Assembly (NCBI RefSeq): GCF_001700505.1
Contig: NZ_MAPV01000153.1
Span: 1-43,513, forward strand
Length of the DNA stretch: 43,513 nucleotides
Source: Streptomyces mutomycini
Lineage (GTDB): Bacteria > Actinomycetota > Actinomycetes > Streptomycetales > Streptomycetaceae
Direction: 5' to 3'
Shown: positions 26,147 to 33,792 of the stretch, one piece after another
How the letters are laid out: each line of letters starts with the position of its first letter
Numbering within the stretch: the stretch's first letter is position 1
Notes under the pieces: generated by a model
What the model was told of the DNA's origin: nothing
What the model saw: the letters and a program-made list of their open reading frames with translations, nothing else
Databases searched by the model: none
Translations under genes and position numbers: made by a program

Positions 26147-26182
26147 GACAACGGTCGTGCACGCAGAATTTTCAACGATAGA
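26147..26182. promoter_or_regulatory. two weak CAACG half-palindromes before the PA14-GH2 gene
   Basis: GACAACGGTCGT (26147-26158) and TTCAACGATAGA (26171-26182) each keep the CAACG half of the operator found elsewhere in the locus. The second sits in an AT-rich TTTTC...GAAAA context. They lie about 90-125 bp upstream of the TTG start. I call them degenerate operators with low confidence. Confidence 0.35.
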
Positions 26183-26221
26183 AAAACGACCCCCTTCCGG
26201 TCCCCGGCAGCGGGCAGGCGT

Positions 26222-26256
26222 GATCCGGTGGGCGGCGTCGCGCCGCCCACCGGATC
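26222..26256 (-). terminator. terminator of the GH92 gene
   Basis: Perfect 16-bp stem (left arm GATCCGGTGGGCGGCG) with a 3-nt loop, starting 24 bp past the GH92 stop. One of the strongest hairpins in the window. Confidence 0.85.
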
Positions 26257-26279
26257 GCGGTTCAGGGCCGGTTGGTGTG

Positions 26280-28715
26280 CTACTGCGGAAGACCCGCAGG
26301 CCCCGTGGCCCAGGACGTGTTCGGCCGGTCGGCCAGCCGGTAGGTCAACGACCCCCCGCCGGTGACCAGTCGGGCGTCCGTCCAGGACCTGTCGCTCGCC
26401 CGCCCGTCGACCTTCACCGCGTCGATGTACGGATGTGTCGCATCGGCCTGCGGAGCGCTGATGCGGATGTCCCCGCCCTGCGGCCGGTCCAGCACCGCTG
26501 AGGGGAAGAGCGGCGCCCCGAGCAGCATGGTGGCGCTGCCGGGCGTCTGCGGGTAGATGCCCAGGGCGGAGAAGACGTACCAGGCCGACATCGTGCCGAG
26601 GTCGTCATTGCCGGGCAGACCGCGTGGGCCGGTCCCGTAGACCGTGTTCACGATCTCGCGCACGGTCTCCTGGGTCTTCCACGGCCGGCCCAGCGCGTTG
26701 TAGAGCCAAGGGGCGTGGATTCCGGGCTCGTTGGTGGGGTCGTAGCGCAGCGCGTCACCGCCCTTGACCGACCAGGAGCCGTCCGCCGTGTGGAAGAAGG
26801 CGTCGAGCCGCTTCGCCGCCGTCTCCCTGCCGCCCATGGCCTCCGCCAGGCCCTGCACGTCCTGCGGGACCATCCAGGTGTACGTGGCGCTCGTTCCCTG
26901 GGCGAAGCCCTTGTCGCTGCCGGGACTGAAGGGGGTCACCCAGGAGCCGTCGAGGTTGCGTGCCTGGATGTAGCCGGTGGTCCCGGCGCCGTCGCCGGCC
27001 CGGGGGTTGAACACGTTGCGCCACCAGAGGCCGCGCTCCTCGAAGGCGTCGGCTTCCTCGTCGCGTCCGAGCAGCCGTGCCCATCGGCCGAGCGCCGCGT
27101 CGGCGACCGCGTCCTCGAGGGTCTCGGCCGCACCGCCCCAGCAGTGGCAGACGTCCTGGGCCGCGTAGTGGGATTCCAGGTACTGGGCGAGGTTGGGCCG
27201 CTGGCCGGCGCACTGGCCGGGGCACCCCGCGTCGGAGAGGCCGTCGGGGTGGGGCACCGTGGCCTGGCGGGCCAGGGATTCGAATGCGCCCTCGTAGTCG
27301 AAGTTGCGCACCCCCATCGCGTAGAACGTGGCGAGGGTGGCGGCGGTGGGATCACCCGTCATCACGTGCGTGGCGCCGTTGACGTGCACCCAGCGGTCCC
27401 AGACACCGCCGTTCTGCCGCGCGAAGTTGTACAGCGACTGGGCGAAGTCCCCGGCGATCCTCGGCTTGAGGAGTGCCAGGAGCTGGATCTGGGCGCGGTA
27501 CTGGTCCCAGCCGGAGAAGTTGCTGTACTGGGCCTTCTGGCCGCGCGTCACACGGTGCGGCTTCCCGTCCATGCCGGGGTAGCGGCCGTCGGTGTCGCTG
27601 ATCAGGTTCGGCTGCATCAGAGAGTGGTACAGCGCGGTGTAGAAGGAGGTGCGCTGCGCGTCGCTGCCGCCGCCGGTGCGCACGGAGGAGAGCTCTCGGT
27701 CCCATGCGGCGGACCCCGCCCGGGCGACGTCGTCGACGCTCGCCCTCGGGGCGATCTCCTTGCGGAGGTTGGCCTCGGCGCCGGCCTGGCTGACGTAGGA
27801 GATCCCGATCCGCATACGGACGTCGTCGTCGGCCGCGGTGTCGAAGCCGACCCAGCCGCCCGATCCCCGTCCCGCGCGGTCGGCTCCGGTGGCGTATCCC
27901 TCGCCACCGCTCGCGCTCGTCGCACCCGGCGCGAGGGTGCCGTCCTTCCAGGTGCCGTTGGAGGAGAACGCGCGGTCGAAGGACGCGCTGAAGTAGAGCC
28001 GGTAGTAGCTCTTGCGGTTGTTGGTCCCGCCGTTGGCGCGCCGGCCGCAGAACGCCCCGGTGAGCACCGAACCGGTCACCTTCCGGTTCGCGGTGTCGAT
28101 CTCGACCTCGGCGTCCTCGCTGCCGTTGAGGGAGTTGGACACCCGGAAGAGCAGGTTGGCGGGCTTGCCCGCCGGGAAACTGAAGTCGGCCACGCCCGCC
28201 CGCTCGCTCACCGCGAGGTCGGCGGTGGCGCCGGAGTCCAGTTTGACGGTGTAACGGCCGGGCACGGCACGCTCGTTGTCGTGGGAGAAGCCGGACGCGT
28301 AGACGGCGTCCTTGGTGTCGGCGGAGGGCGAGGAGGTGACGTCGCCGACGAACGGCATGACCGGCACGTCACCCGCGGCGCCCGGGTTGCATCCTGCGCC
28401 GTTGACATGGGTGAGGCTCAGCCCGCGCATGCGGGTGACTCCGTACTCGTAGCCGTTGGCAGCCCCGGTGCTCGTCTGGTCGCCGGTGGTGCTGGTCGGC
28501 GACCAGGCGATCATGCCGTACGGGCGGACCGCGCCGGGATAGGTGTTGCCGCCGTTCGCCGTTCCGATCATCGGATCCACGTACGCCGTGGGACGCGTGA
28601 CGAGCGCGTCGGCCTGGGCGGCCGGCGGCGTGACGGCACCGGCGAGCGCGCCGGTGAGGACGATCGCGGCGGCGCGTGCGGCGAGGCGCCGGGCCGCGGA
28701 CGGTCTGGAGGGCAT
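26280..28715 (-). CDS. secreted GH92 alpha-mannosidase
   Basis: 811 aa. The ATG at 28715 is behind GGAGG at 11 nt. Signal peptide about 1-36 (ending AQADA). GH92 hallmarks: TAYVDPMIGTANGGNTYPGA at the start of the N-terminal beta-sandwich, NFSGWDQYRAQ, NEPGIHAPWLYN and GNDDLGTMSAWYVFSALG in the barrel. The last block carries the expected catalytic aspartates. Family members are calcium-dependent exo-alpha-mannosidases acting on N-glycans and fungal or yeast mannans. A perfect GACAACGTTGTC palindrome lies 27 bp upstream of the start. The gene is therefore probably co-regulated with the GH127-GH2 operon and the importer. It is monocistronic with its own terminator. Confidence 0.93.
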   Translation of the reverse strand: MPSRPSAARRLAARAAAIVLTGALAGAVTPPAAQADALVTRPTAYVDPMIGTANGGNTYPGAVRPYGMIAWSPTSTTGDQTSTGAANGYEYGVTRMRGLSLTHVNGAGCNPGAAGDVPVMPFVGDVTSSPSADTKDAVYASGFSHDNERAVPGRYTVKLDSGATADLAVSERAGVADFSFPAGKPANLLFRVSNSLNGSEDAEVEIDTANRKVTGSVLTGAFCGRRANGGTNNRKSYYRLYFSASFDRAFSSNGTWKDGTLAPGATSASGGEGYATGADRAGRGSGGWVGFDTAADDDVRMRIGISYVSQAGAEANLRKEIAPRASVDDVARAGSAAWDRELSSVRTGGGSDAQRTSFYTALYHSLMQPNLISDTDGRYPGMDGKPHRVTRGQKAQYSNFSGWDQYRAQIQLLALLKPRIAGDFAQSLYNFARQNGGVWDRWVHVNGATHVMTGDPTAATLATFYAMGVRNFDYEGAFESLARQATVPHPDGLSDAGCPGQCAGQRPNLAQYLESHYAAQDVCHCWGGAAETLEDAVADAALGRWARLLGRDEEADAFEERGLWWRNVFNPRAGDGAGTTGYIQARNLDGSWVTPFSPGSDKGFAQGTSATYTWMVPQDVQGLAEAMGGRETAAKRLDAFFHTADGSWSVKGGDALRYDPTNEPGIHAPWLYNALGRPWKTQETVREIVNTVYGTGPRGLPGNDDLGTMSAWYVFSALGIYPQTPGSATMLLGAPLFPSAVLDRPQGGDIRISAPQADATHPYIDAVKVDGRASDRSWTDARLVTGGGSLTYRLADRPNTSWATGPAGLPQ

Positions 28716-28741
28716 GTTCTCGGATACCTCCGACAGATGTG

Positions 28742-28753
28742 GACAACGTTGTC
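28742..28753. promoter_or_regulatory. AACGTT operator before GH92
   Basis: GACAACGTTGTC is a perfect 12-bp palindrome 27 bp upstream of the GH92 start codon. It shares CAACGTT with the sites at 16465 and 16645. It is the best-preserved copy of the putative LacI operator of this locus. Confidence 0.7.
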
Positions 28754-29010
28754 AGCATCGCACGGACACGGCGTGCGGCGTTGATCGATTCGCGGCCGAG
28801 CGTAGGCGCCCACGGCGTGCGTGGGAATGCCGCGGACGGATCCGGCCGGTGAACGAGCCGTGAACGGGCCTCGGCACCGCCCGCGCCGCGTCCCCCGAGA
28901 ACAGCGATCCCTCGCCCGGCACCGATGCGCGTGGAGGCGGCGGCGGCAGGCCGTCCCGACAGTGCGGCGCCCGCAGGCATGGCGGCCGCGCCGCAGCATA
29001 GGGTGCGGCC

Positions 29011-29544
29011 ATGGCACGATTCGACGAGGTCAGAGCCACGTTCTGGGAGGACGGCCGGCACGGAGTCCGACCGGCCCTGACGGACGAGGCCGTACGGGAG
29101 GCCGAAAGTGTGCTCGGCGTGGCCTTGCCGGCCGACCTGCTCGTACTCCTGCGGGCTCGGAACGGCGGCGTCGTGTCCTCGGAGCGAGACGCGTTCCCCA
29201 CCACCCGCCCCACGTCCTGGAGCGAAAGCCACGTCCCGTTCGACGAGTTGACGGGTATCGGGGAACACGCCGGAATGACCTCCCTGCTCGATTCCGCGTA
29301 TCTGGTGGAGGAGTGGGGGCTGCCGTCACCGATCGTGCTCCTGTCCGGCGACGGGCACACCTGGATCGCGCTCGACTACCGCTCGTGCGGCCCGTACGGC
29401 GAACCCTCGGTCACCTGGTTCGACGTCGAACGCGACGAGGAACTGGCGTTGGCCCCCGACTTCCGGTCGTTCGTCGAGGGCCTCACCTCCGAGGGCACCT
29501 TCGACGTGCCGGCCGCACCTGGCCCGGCGCAGTTCCGAGCGTGA
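29011..29544 (+). CDS. SMI1/KNR4 (SUKH) family protein
   Basis: 177 aa, no signal peptide or membrane segment. The SMI1/KNR4 fold shows LTDEAVREAESVLGVALPADLLVLLRARNGG near the N-terminus (in two parts), then PIVLLSGDGHTWIALDYR and a C-terminal FRSFVEGL. In bacteria this superfamily often supplies immunity proteins for polymorphic toxins, but many Streptomyces members are solitary with unknown roles. No toxin gene is adjacent. The start at 29011 has only a weak AGGGTG upstream. Confidence 0.85.
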   Translation: MARFDEVRATFWEDGRHGVRPALTDEAVREAESVLGVALPADLLVLLRARNGGVVSSERDAFPTTRPTSWSESHVPFDELTGIGEHAGMTSLLDSAYLVEEWGLPSPIVLLSGDGHTWIALDYRSCGPYGEPSVTWFDVERDEELALAPDFRSFVEGLTSEGTFDVPAAPGPAQFRA

Positions 29545-29584
29545 GCCGGCAGGGCCCACCCACCGGGGCGGGACCTGCCGGCTC
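29543..29584. terminator. bidirectional terminator between SMI1 and PL11 genes
   Basis: GAGCCGGCAGG pairs perfectly with CCTGCCGGCTC (11 bp), with further partial pairing inside the loop. It begins at the SMI1 stop codon and ends 8 bp before the PL11 stop on the other strand. Confidence 0.75.
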
Positions 29585-29591
29585 CGGCGCG

Positions 29592-31487
29592 CTACGGCGT
29601 GGTGACGCTCGGCCGGGGCGCGGTCGCCATCCCGCTGCCGATGGCGAAGCTGGGATGCGGCGGCTGGTTGTAGGCGGTGTTCTGCCAGGCCAGCGCGGTC
29701 CGGTACATGGTGTCGTGGAGCAGGGTGGTGATCTTCGTGCCGGTCTCGTACGGCGTCGAGTAGATCCGCAGCGCCGTGTTGTTGGTGGTCGGCCAGACGA
29801 CTTCCTCGCGCCAGTCGCCGAAGAGGTCGCCGGATATCGCGGGCGTGGCCTTGGTGCCGTTGCCGGAGTGGACCGAGGCCCCGGTCAGCAGACGGGTGTC
29901 CGCCGACGTGCCGTACTTGTCGATGCGGGTGCCGTCGAGGAGTTCGCGGGTCGTGTCGCCGTCCCACCAGGACAGGAAGTTGGAACTGGACGGCTTGCGG
30001 CTGGTGACCACGTCGCCCTTCGGGCCGCGCACACCGGAGACGGCGGAGGACCAGGACTCGGCGCCGGCACTGCCGGACCAGATGTCGCCGGACACGCCCC
30101 GCCCGTTGTCCCCGCTCGCGGGGGTGGACCAGAGGATCTGACCGGTCCTGGCGTCCGCCATCCACGAGGACGGCTTCGAGCTGTCCTCGTCGACCTTGAA
30201 CTCCTCCAGGCCGGCCCTGGACGGATCGAGGTCCCCCACGTGCATGGCGTCTCCGTGGCCGTTCTTCGTCGTCCACAGTCCGCTGCCGTTGTCGTCCACG
30301 GCCATCGCCCCGTAGATGATCTCGTCCTTGCCGTCACCGTCGGCGTCCGCGACGGACAGCTGGTGGTTGCCCTGACCGTCATACCCCTTGCCGGAGTTGG
30401 TCGAGCTGTTGGTGTCGAAGGTCCAGCGCCGGGTGAAGGCCCCGCCGCGCCAGTCCCAGGCGGCGATGACGCTGCGCGTGTAGTAGCCGCGCGCCATGAT
30501 CAGGGAGGGCCTGGCACCGTCCAGATAGGCAGTGCCGGCGAGGAAGCGGTCGACCCTGTTGCCGTAGGAGTCGCCCCATGAGGACACCGTGCCGCGCGCG
30601 GGCACGTAGTCGACGGTGCCCATCGCCGCGCCGGTCCTCCCGTTGAACATCGTCAGGAACTCGGGTCCGGACAGGACGTAGCCGGAGGAGTTGCGGTAGT
30701 CGGCCGAGGAGCTGCCGATCACCTTCCCGGCCCCGTCGACGCTGCCGTCGGCGGTCTTCATCGCCACCTCGGCCCGGCCGTCACCGTCGTAGTCGTACAC
30801 CTGGAACTGGGTGTAGTGCGCGCCGGAGCGGATGTTGCGTCCGAGGTCGATCCGCCAGAGCCGGGTGCCGTCGAGGCGGATCCCGTCGATGACCGTGTTG
30901 CCCGTGTAGCCCGACTGGGAGTTGTCCTTGGCGTTGGTGGGCTGCCACTTCAGTACGAAGTCGAGGGCACCGTCGCCGTCGAGGTCGCCGACGGAGGCGT
31001 CGTTGGCCTCGTAGGTGTAGGCGACCCCGTCGGGTGTCGTCCCGCCGGCGGGCGGGCTGATGGGCACGTCCTTGTATCCGGCGCGGAACTGGATCGCGTG
31101 CACCGAGTCGCCCTGTTCCACGCCGCCGACGACCGCGCGCACCGTGTAGTCGGCGGTGGCCGGCGCGCCGGAGTGGAAGTAGTTCGTCGAGGCGGTCACG
31201 GGCGACGTGTTGACCTTGGTGCCGGCCCGGTAGACGTTGAACGACACGTTGTCCGGGTCGGTACCGAGCCAGCGCCAGCTGACGAGGTTCCCGCTGTCGG
31301 TGTGCACGCTCACGACACCGCGGTCGAGCGCCTCGGCCTGCCTGGCGGTGGCGGCCTGCGAGGCCGGGCCGAGCGCTACGAGCCCGCCTGCGGCGAGCAG
31401 CCCCGCCGCCAGAGCGCCGATCAGCGCGCGGGTACGGGTGGTACGGCGTTTGCGGCGGGAACGGGGGTGGGGAAGCAGAGGCTCCAC
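29592..31487 (-). CDS. secreted rhamnogalacturonan endolyase, PL11
   Basis: About 631 aa from the GTG at 31487, which has AAGGTG 6 nt upstream; a GTG at 31496 would add three residues. An Arg-rich n-region and hydrophobic core (ALIGALAAGLLAAGGLVALG) form the signal peptide. The mature protein starts AEALDRGVVSVHTDSGNLVSWRWLG, typical of PL11, and the eight-bladed propeller contains calcium loops DLDGDGALDF, DYDGDGRAEV and DADGDGKDEI. Late blocks GDLFGDWREEVVWP and YRTALAWQNTAYNQPPHP are also family hallmarks. It cleaves the rhamnose-galacturonate backbone of pectin. No AACGTT operator lies upstream, and it follows a DUF1232 gene by about 37 bp on the same strand. Confidence 0.93.
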   Translation of the reverse strand: MEPLLPHPRSRRKRRTTRTRALIGALAAGLLAAGGLVALGPASQAATARQAEALDRGVVSVHTDSGNLVSWRWLGTDPDNVSFNVYRAGTKVNTSPVTASTNYFHSGAPATADYTVRAVVGGVEQGDSVHAIQFRAGYKDVPISPPAGGTTPDGVAYTYEANDASVGDLDGDGALDFVLKWQPTNAKDNSQSGYTGNTVIDGIRLDGTRLWRIDLGRNIRSGAHYTQFQVYDYDGDGRAEVAMKTADGSVDGAGKVIGSSSADYRNSSGYVLSGPEFLTMFNGRTGAAMGTVDYVPARGTVSSWGDSYGNRVDRFLAGTAYLDGARPSLIMARGYYTRSVIAAWDWRGGAFTRRWTFDTNSSTNSGKGYDGQGNHQLSVADADGDGKDEIIYGAMAVDDNGSGLWTTKNGHGDAMHVGDLDPSRAGLEEFKVDEDSSKPSSWMADARTGQILWSTPASGDNGRGVSGDIWSGSAGAESWSSAVSGVRGPKGDVVTSRKPSSSNFLSWWDGDTTRELLDGTRIDKYGTSADTRLLTGASVHSGNGTKATPAISGDLFGDWREEVVWPTTNNTALRIYSTPYETGTKITTLLHDTMYRTALAWQNTAYNQPPHPSFAIGSGMATAPRPSVTTP

Positions 31488-31524
31488 GGGAGGCACCTTC
31501 TGGCAGGGGACGGCTTACGCCCCC

Positions 31525-31860
31525 TCAGTTGCTCCCGGAAGCCGAAAGGTTGCCGCCCGGTTCCGTTCGCGTGGCCTTCGGCCCACGCCTCAGGCCGGCC
31601 GCGTGCGCCGCGGTGTGCAGCGAGCGCAGCGCGAGCAGCAGGAAGCCGATGTCGTCGAGGTAGACGGGGTCCGGCAGAAGGTCGACGGGCGACACGGTGT
31701 AGATGACCGCCGCCCACACGAGCGCCTTGTTGCGCAGGGGGATGCCCGCGTCGACGAGGAGCTTCCTGGCGCGGATCACGCGTACCAGGAGGACGGCGGC
31801 GGCACCCGCCATGAGCAGGAGTGCCAGCGCGCCGATGATGAGCCAGACCGAGGTGTCCAT
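31525..31860 (-). CDS. DUF1232 (YkvA-like) small membrane protein
   Basis: 111 aa. One strong N-terminal membrane helix (VWLIIGALALLLMAGAAAVL) and a second hydrophobic DUF1232 segment, with NKALVWAAVIYTVSPVDLLPD followed by YLDDIGFLLLALRSL (given here in parts). The SPVDLLPD motif is the family signature. Function is unknown. The ATG at 31860 is behind GGGAGA. It is downstream of the WhiB-like gene and just upstream of the PL11 gene on the same strand, so some read-through is possible. Confidence 0.87.
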   Translation of the reverse strand: MDTSVWLIIGALALLLMAGAAAVLLVRVIRARKLLVDAGIPLRNKALVWAAVIYTVSPVDLLPDPVYLDDIGFLLLALRSLHTAAHAAGLRRGPKATRTEPGGNLSASGSN

Positions 31861-31901
31861 GGCTCATCGTCTCCCGGCGGGGCGGCCGTGGCCAGGAGGT
31901 G

Positions 31902-32159
31902 TCACCCGTGGCTCCTGGCGTGCTGCCGGGCGCGACGGCGCTTCAGGGCGCGGCGTTCGTTCTCGTCCAGGCCTCCCCAGACGCCGGAGTCCTGTCCGTT
32001 CTCCAGGGCCCATGCCAGGCATTGCTCCCGCACGGGGCAGGTTCCGCAGACGGCCTTGGCGTCCTCGGCCTGTACGAGCGCGGGGCCGGTGCTGCCGATG
32101 GGGAAGAACAGGTCGGGGTCCTCTTCGCGGCACGCCGCGTGCATGCGCCAGTTGTCCAT
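31902..32159 (-). CDS. WhiB-family iron-sulphur regulator (WblE/WhiB1-like)
   Basis: 85 aa from the ATG at 32159, with GAAGGAG 8 nt upstream. The four cluster cysteines are present (C10, C38, C41, C47, in ACREEDP, CGTCPVREQC), followed by the GVWGG turn at 59-63 and a basic C-terminal tail (RRALKRRRARQHARSHG). The sequence is closest in my memory to the WblE/WhiB1 subgroup (EEDPDLFFPIG, GPALVQAEDAKAVC, GQDSGVWGGL). Such proteins bind a 4Fe-4S cluster, often contact the principal sigma factor, and respond to nitric oxide or redox state. It sits downstream of the XRE/DUF5753 gene, consistent with a small regulatory island. Confidence 0.92.
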   Translation of the reverse strand: MDNWRMHAACREEDPDLFFPIGSTGPALVQAEDAKAVCGTCPVREQCLAWALENGQDSGVWGGLDENERRALKRRRARQHARSHG

Positions 32160-32282
32160 GTCTCTCACTCCTTCTCGCAGGGGCGGTGCGTCGGTCTCTG
32201 CTGGATTCCGCTTCGTTCCCGGGTTCCGTACTCTGCGCGTGACCGTCATCGGACGATCGAAACCACAACGAGGCGACGGCCT

Positions 32283-33137
32283 TCAACGGTTCCCGGTGCC
32301 CCGGCCGTCCTCCGGCAGGGCTGGGCCCGGGGGCGGGGCGGCCGTGCACGCGGCGTCCAGCCTGATGCGGTAGTCCATGACGGCGGCCGGTTCACCGATG
32401 ATGTCCACCCCGGCCCCGGGGGTTTCCAGGACCACACGGTCGCCGATCTCCGGGGCCGGGGCTCGAAGCAGGTGTATCGGCGGGACGCCGGTCATGGGGT
32501 GCGGCGGGAAGTCGAGGGGCACCACCTGCACCGTGAGGTGCTGCCGTTGCGCGGCCTCCTCCAGCACCGCCCGCTGTTCGGCCATCACCGCGGCACCGCC
32601 GACGCTCGTGTGGAGGGCGGCGGCCGGGAACAGGGCCCACAGCGCCGCACCGCGATCCTCCAGCCGCCGCTGCCGCTCCGCCAGGAGTTCGAGACGGCCC
32701 TCGCGCCTCGACGCGGGATCGGCGGTCAGGGTCCGGCACAGGGCCGCCTCGTAGGCAGGGGTGCGGAGCAGCTCCGGGACCAGTGCCGGGTGCCAGGTCC
32801 GGATGAGCGCGGCGGAGGACTCGATGCCGATGACCTCCTGCTGCCACGGCTCCATCGCGTCCCGCCACCGGTGCCACCAGCCCGGCAGGTTCGCGGCGGC
32901 GAGGCCCGCCATGATCGGCTCGGCCTCCATGGCCGACACCTCGTAGCGCTCCAGGAGGACGCGCACCTGGTGGGGGTCGAGCCCGGTCTCGGCGCGCTCG
33001 ATTCGGCGGACGGTGGCGGGGTGGGCACCCAGTGCCACGGCTGCCGCCTGGAGGCTTACGCCCGCACGTTCCCGCAGCAGTCGCAGGCGCGCCGCCAGGA
33101 CGCGGTGCTCGACGGTGGGGCCGGATCGGGGCCTCAT
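32283..33137 (-). CDS. XRE-family regulator with DUF5753 (Scr1-type)
   Basis: 284 aa. The N-terminal HTH reads RLRLLRERAGVSLQAAAVAL then GAHPATVRRIERAETG. The rest is the DUF5753 domain (about 95-270, with WHPALVPELLRTPAYEAAL and PHPMTGVPPIHLL), the putative ligand or partner-binding part typical of large actinomycete families such as WhiJ-like and Scr1-like proteins. The ATG at 33137 follows GAGGAAGG. It is divergent from an ATP-binding protein, with a perfect inverted repeat between them, the usual arrangement for this family. Confidence 0.9.
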   Translation of the reverse strand: MRPRSGPTVEHRVLAARLRLLRERAGVSLQAAAVALGAHPATVRRIERAETGLDPHQVRVLLERYEVSAMEAEPIMAGLAAANLPGWWHRWRDAMEPWQQEVIGIESSAALIRTWHPALVPELLRTPAYEAALCRTLTADPASRREGRLELLAERQRRLEDRGAALWALFPAAALHTSVGGAAVMAEQRAVLEEAAQRQHLTVQVVPLDFPPHPMTGVPPIHLLRAPAPEIGDRVVLETPGAGVDIIGEPAAVMDYRIRLDAACTAAPPPGPALPEDGRGTGNR

Positions 33138-33223
33138 CCACGTACCTTCCTCGCATGCGCCGATGCGGTGCGGTTTCCGGGGCGGGCAGACTCAGAAACG
33201 GACCATTCCGGCATTCTGCCTCT

Positions 33224-33243
33224 TGCAAAGTATGCACTTTGCA
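33224..33243. promoter_or_regulatory. inverted-repeat operator between XRE/DUF5753 and HATPase genes
   Basis: TGCAAAGT, a 4-nt spacer, then ACTTTGCA: a perfect 8-bp dyad in an AT-rich patch. It ends 15 bp before the ATG of the ATP-binding protein and 87 bp from the XRE start. It is probably the binding site of the adjacent XRE regulator. Confidence 0.65.
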
Positions 33244-33257
33244 CGGAGAGTACGTAC

Positions 33258-33773
33258 ATGTCGGAAATAGTCGCGAGCGCGCGCCAGGCCCCGGAGAGCT
33301 CGGGTCGACGCGCACAGAACTGGTGGATCCCCCGCGCCGCCCGGAGTGTCCCCCTGACGAGGCACCGGGTGCAGAAAGCCATGCGGAGCTGGGGGGAGCC
33401 CGACGAGCGCGTCGAGACGGCGGCCCTGGTCGTGACCGAGCTGGTCACCAACGCGGTGGAGCACACCGCGGGCCGGCGGATCCGCTGCCGCCTCGTGCGG
33501 ACCCCCGGCCGGGTGCGCATCTGCGTGTGGAACCGCGGGCGGCGGCACGCTCCGGGGCTGCCCGGACCACGCTCACCGCAGTCCGCCAACCCGCCAGCAG
33601 GCGAACCTCATGGCGCGGGCGGCCCGGGTCCGGTGGCCCTCGACGGGATCGACGGCTTCAGCCTGGCGTCGGTGGCCGAGGACGGCCGGGGTCTGATGCT
33701 CGTGGACATGCTGGCGACGCGATGGGGCACCCGCACCAGCGTGTCCGGCCGGCTCGTCTGGGCCGACATCTGA
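33258..33773 (+). CDS. ATP-binding protein, RsbW-like HATPase_c_2
   Basis: 171 aa. The ATG at 33258 is behind CGGAGAG. The Bergerat ATP-binding fold shows ETAALVVTELVTNAVEHTAGR (N-box, here given across its length) and GRGLMLVDMLATRWG (G-box region). There is an insert of about 45 Pro/Gly-rich residues between them. The family includes anti-sigma kinases, and in Streptomyces many copies pair with XRE/DUF5753 regulators, as here. The partner protein is unknown. The usual small DUF397 companion is not visible next to it. Confidence 0.9.
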   Translation: MSEIVASARQAPESSGRRAQNWWIPRAARSVPLTRHRVQKAMRSWGEPDERVETAALVVTELVTNAVEHTAGRRIRCRLVRTPGRVRICVWNRGRRHAPGLPGPRSPQSANPPAGEPHGAGGPGPVALDGIDGFSLASVAEDGRGLMLVDMLATRWGTRTSVSGRLVWADI

Positions 33774-33792
33774 GCCGTTCCGCGACGGCTCA
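33771..33792. terminator. hairpin built from two convergent stop codons
   Basis: TGAGCCGT and ACGGCTCA form a perfect 8-bp stem with a 6-nt loop. The outer TGA is the stop of the HATPase gene and the opposite TCA is the stop of the RNase H gene, so one short hairpin closes both genes. Confidence 0.6.

Noticed and set aside
29011..29544. SMI1/KNR4 protein as immunity gene of a toxin system
   Set aside because: No toxin, secretion or polymorphic-repeat gene is adjacent.
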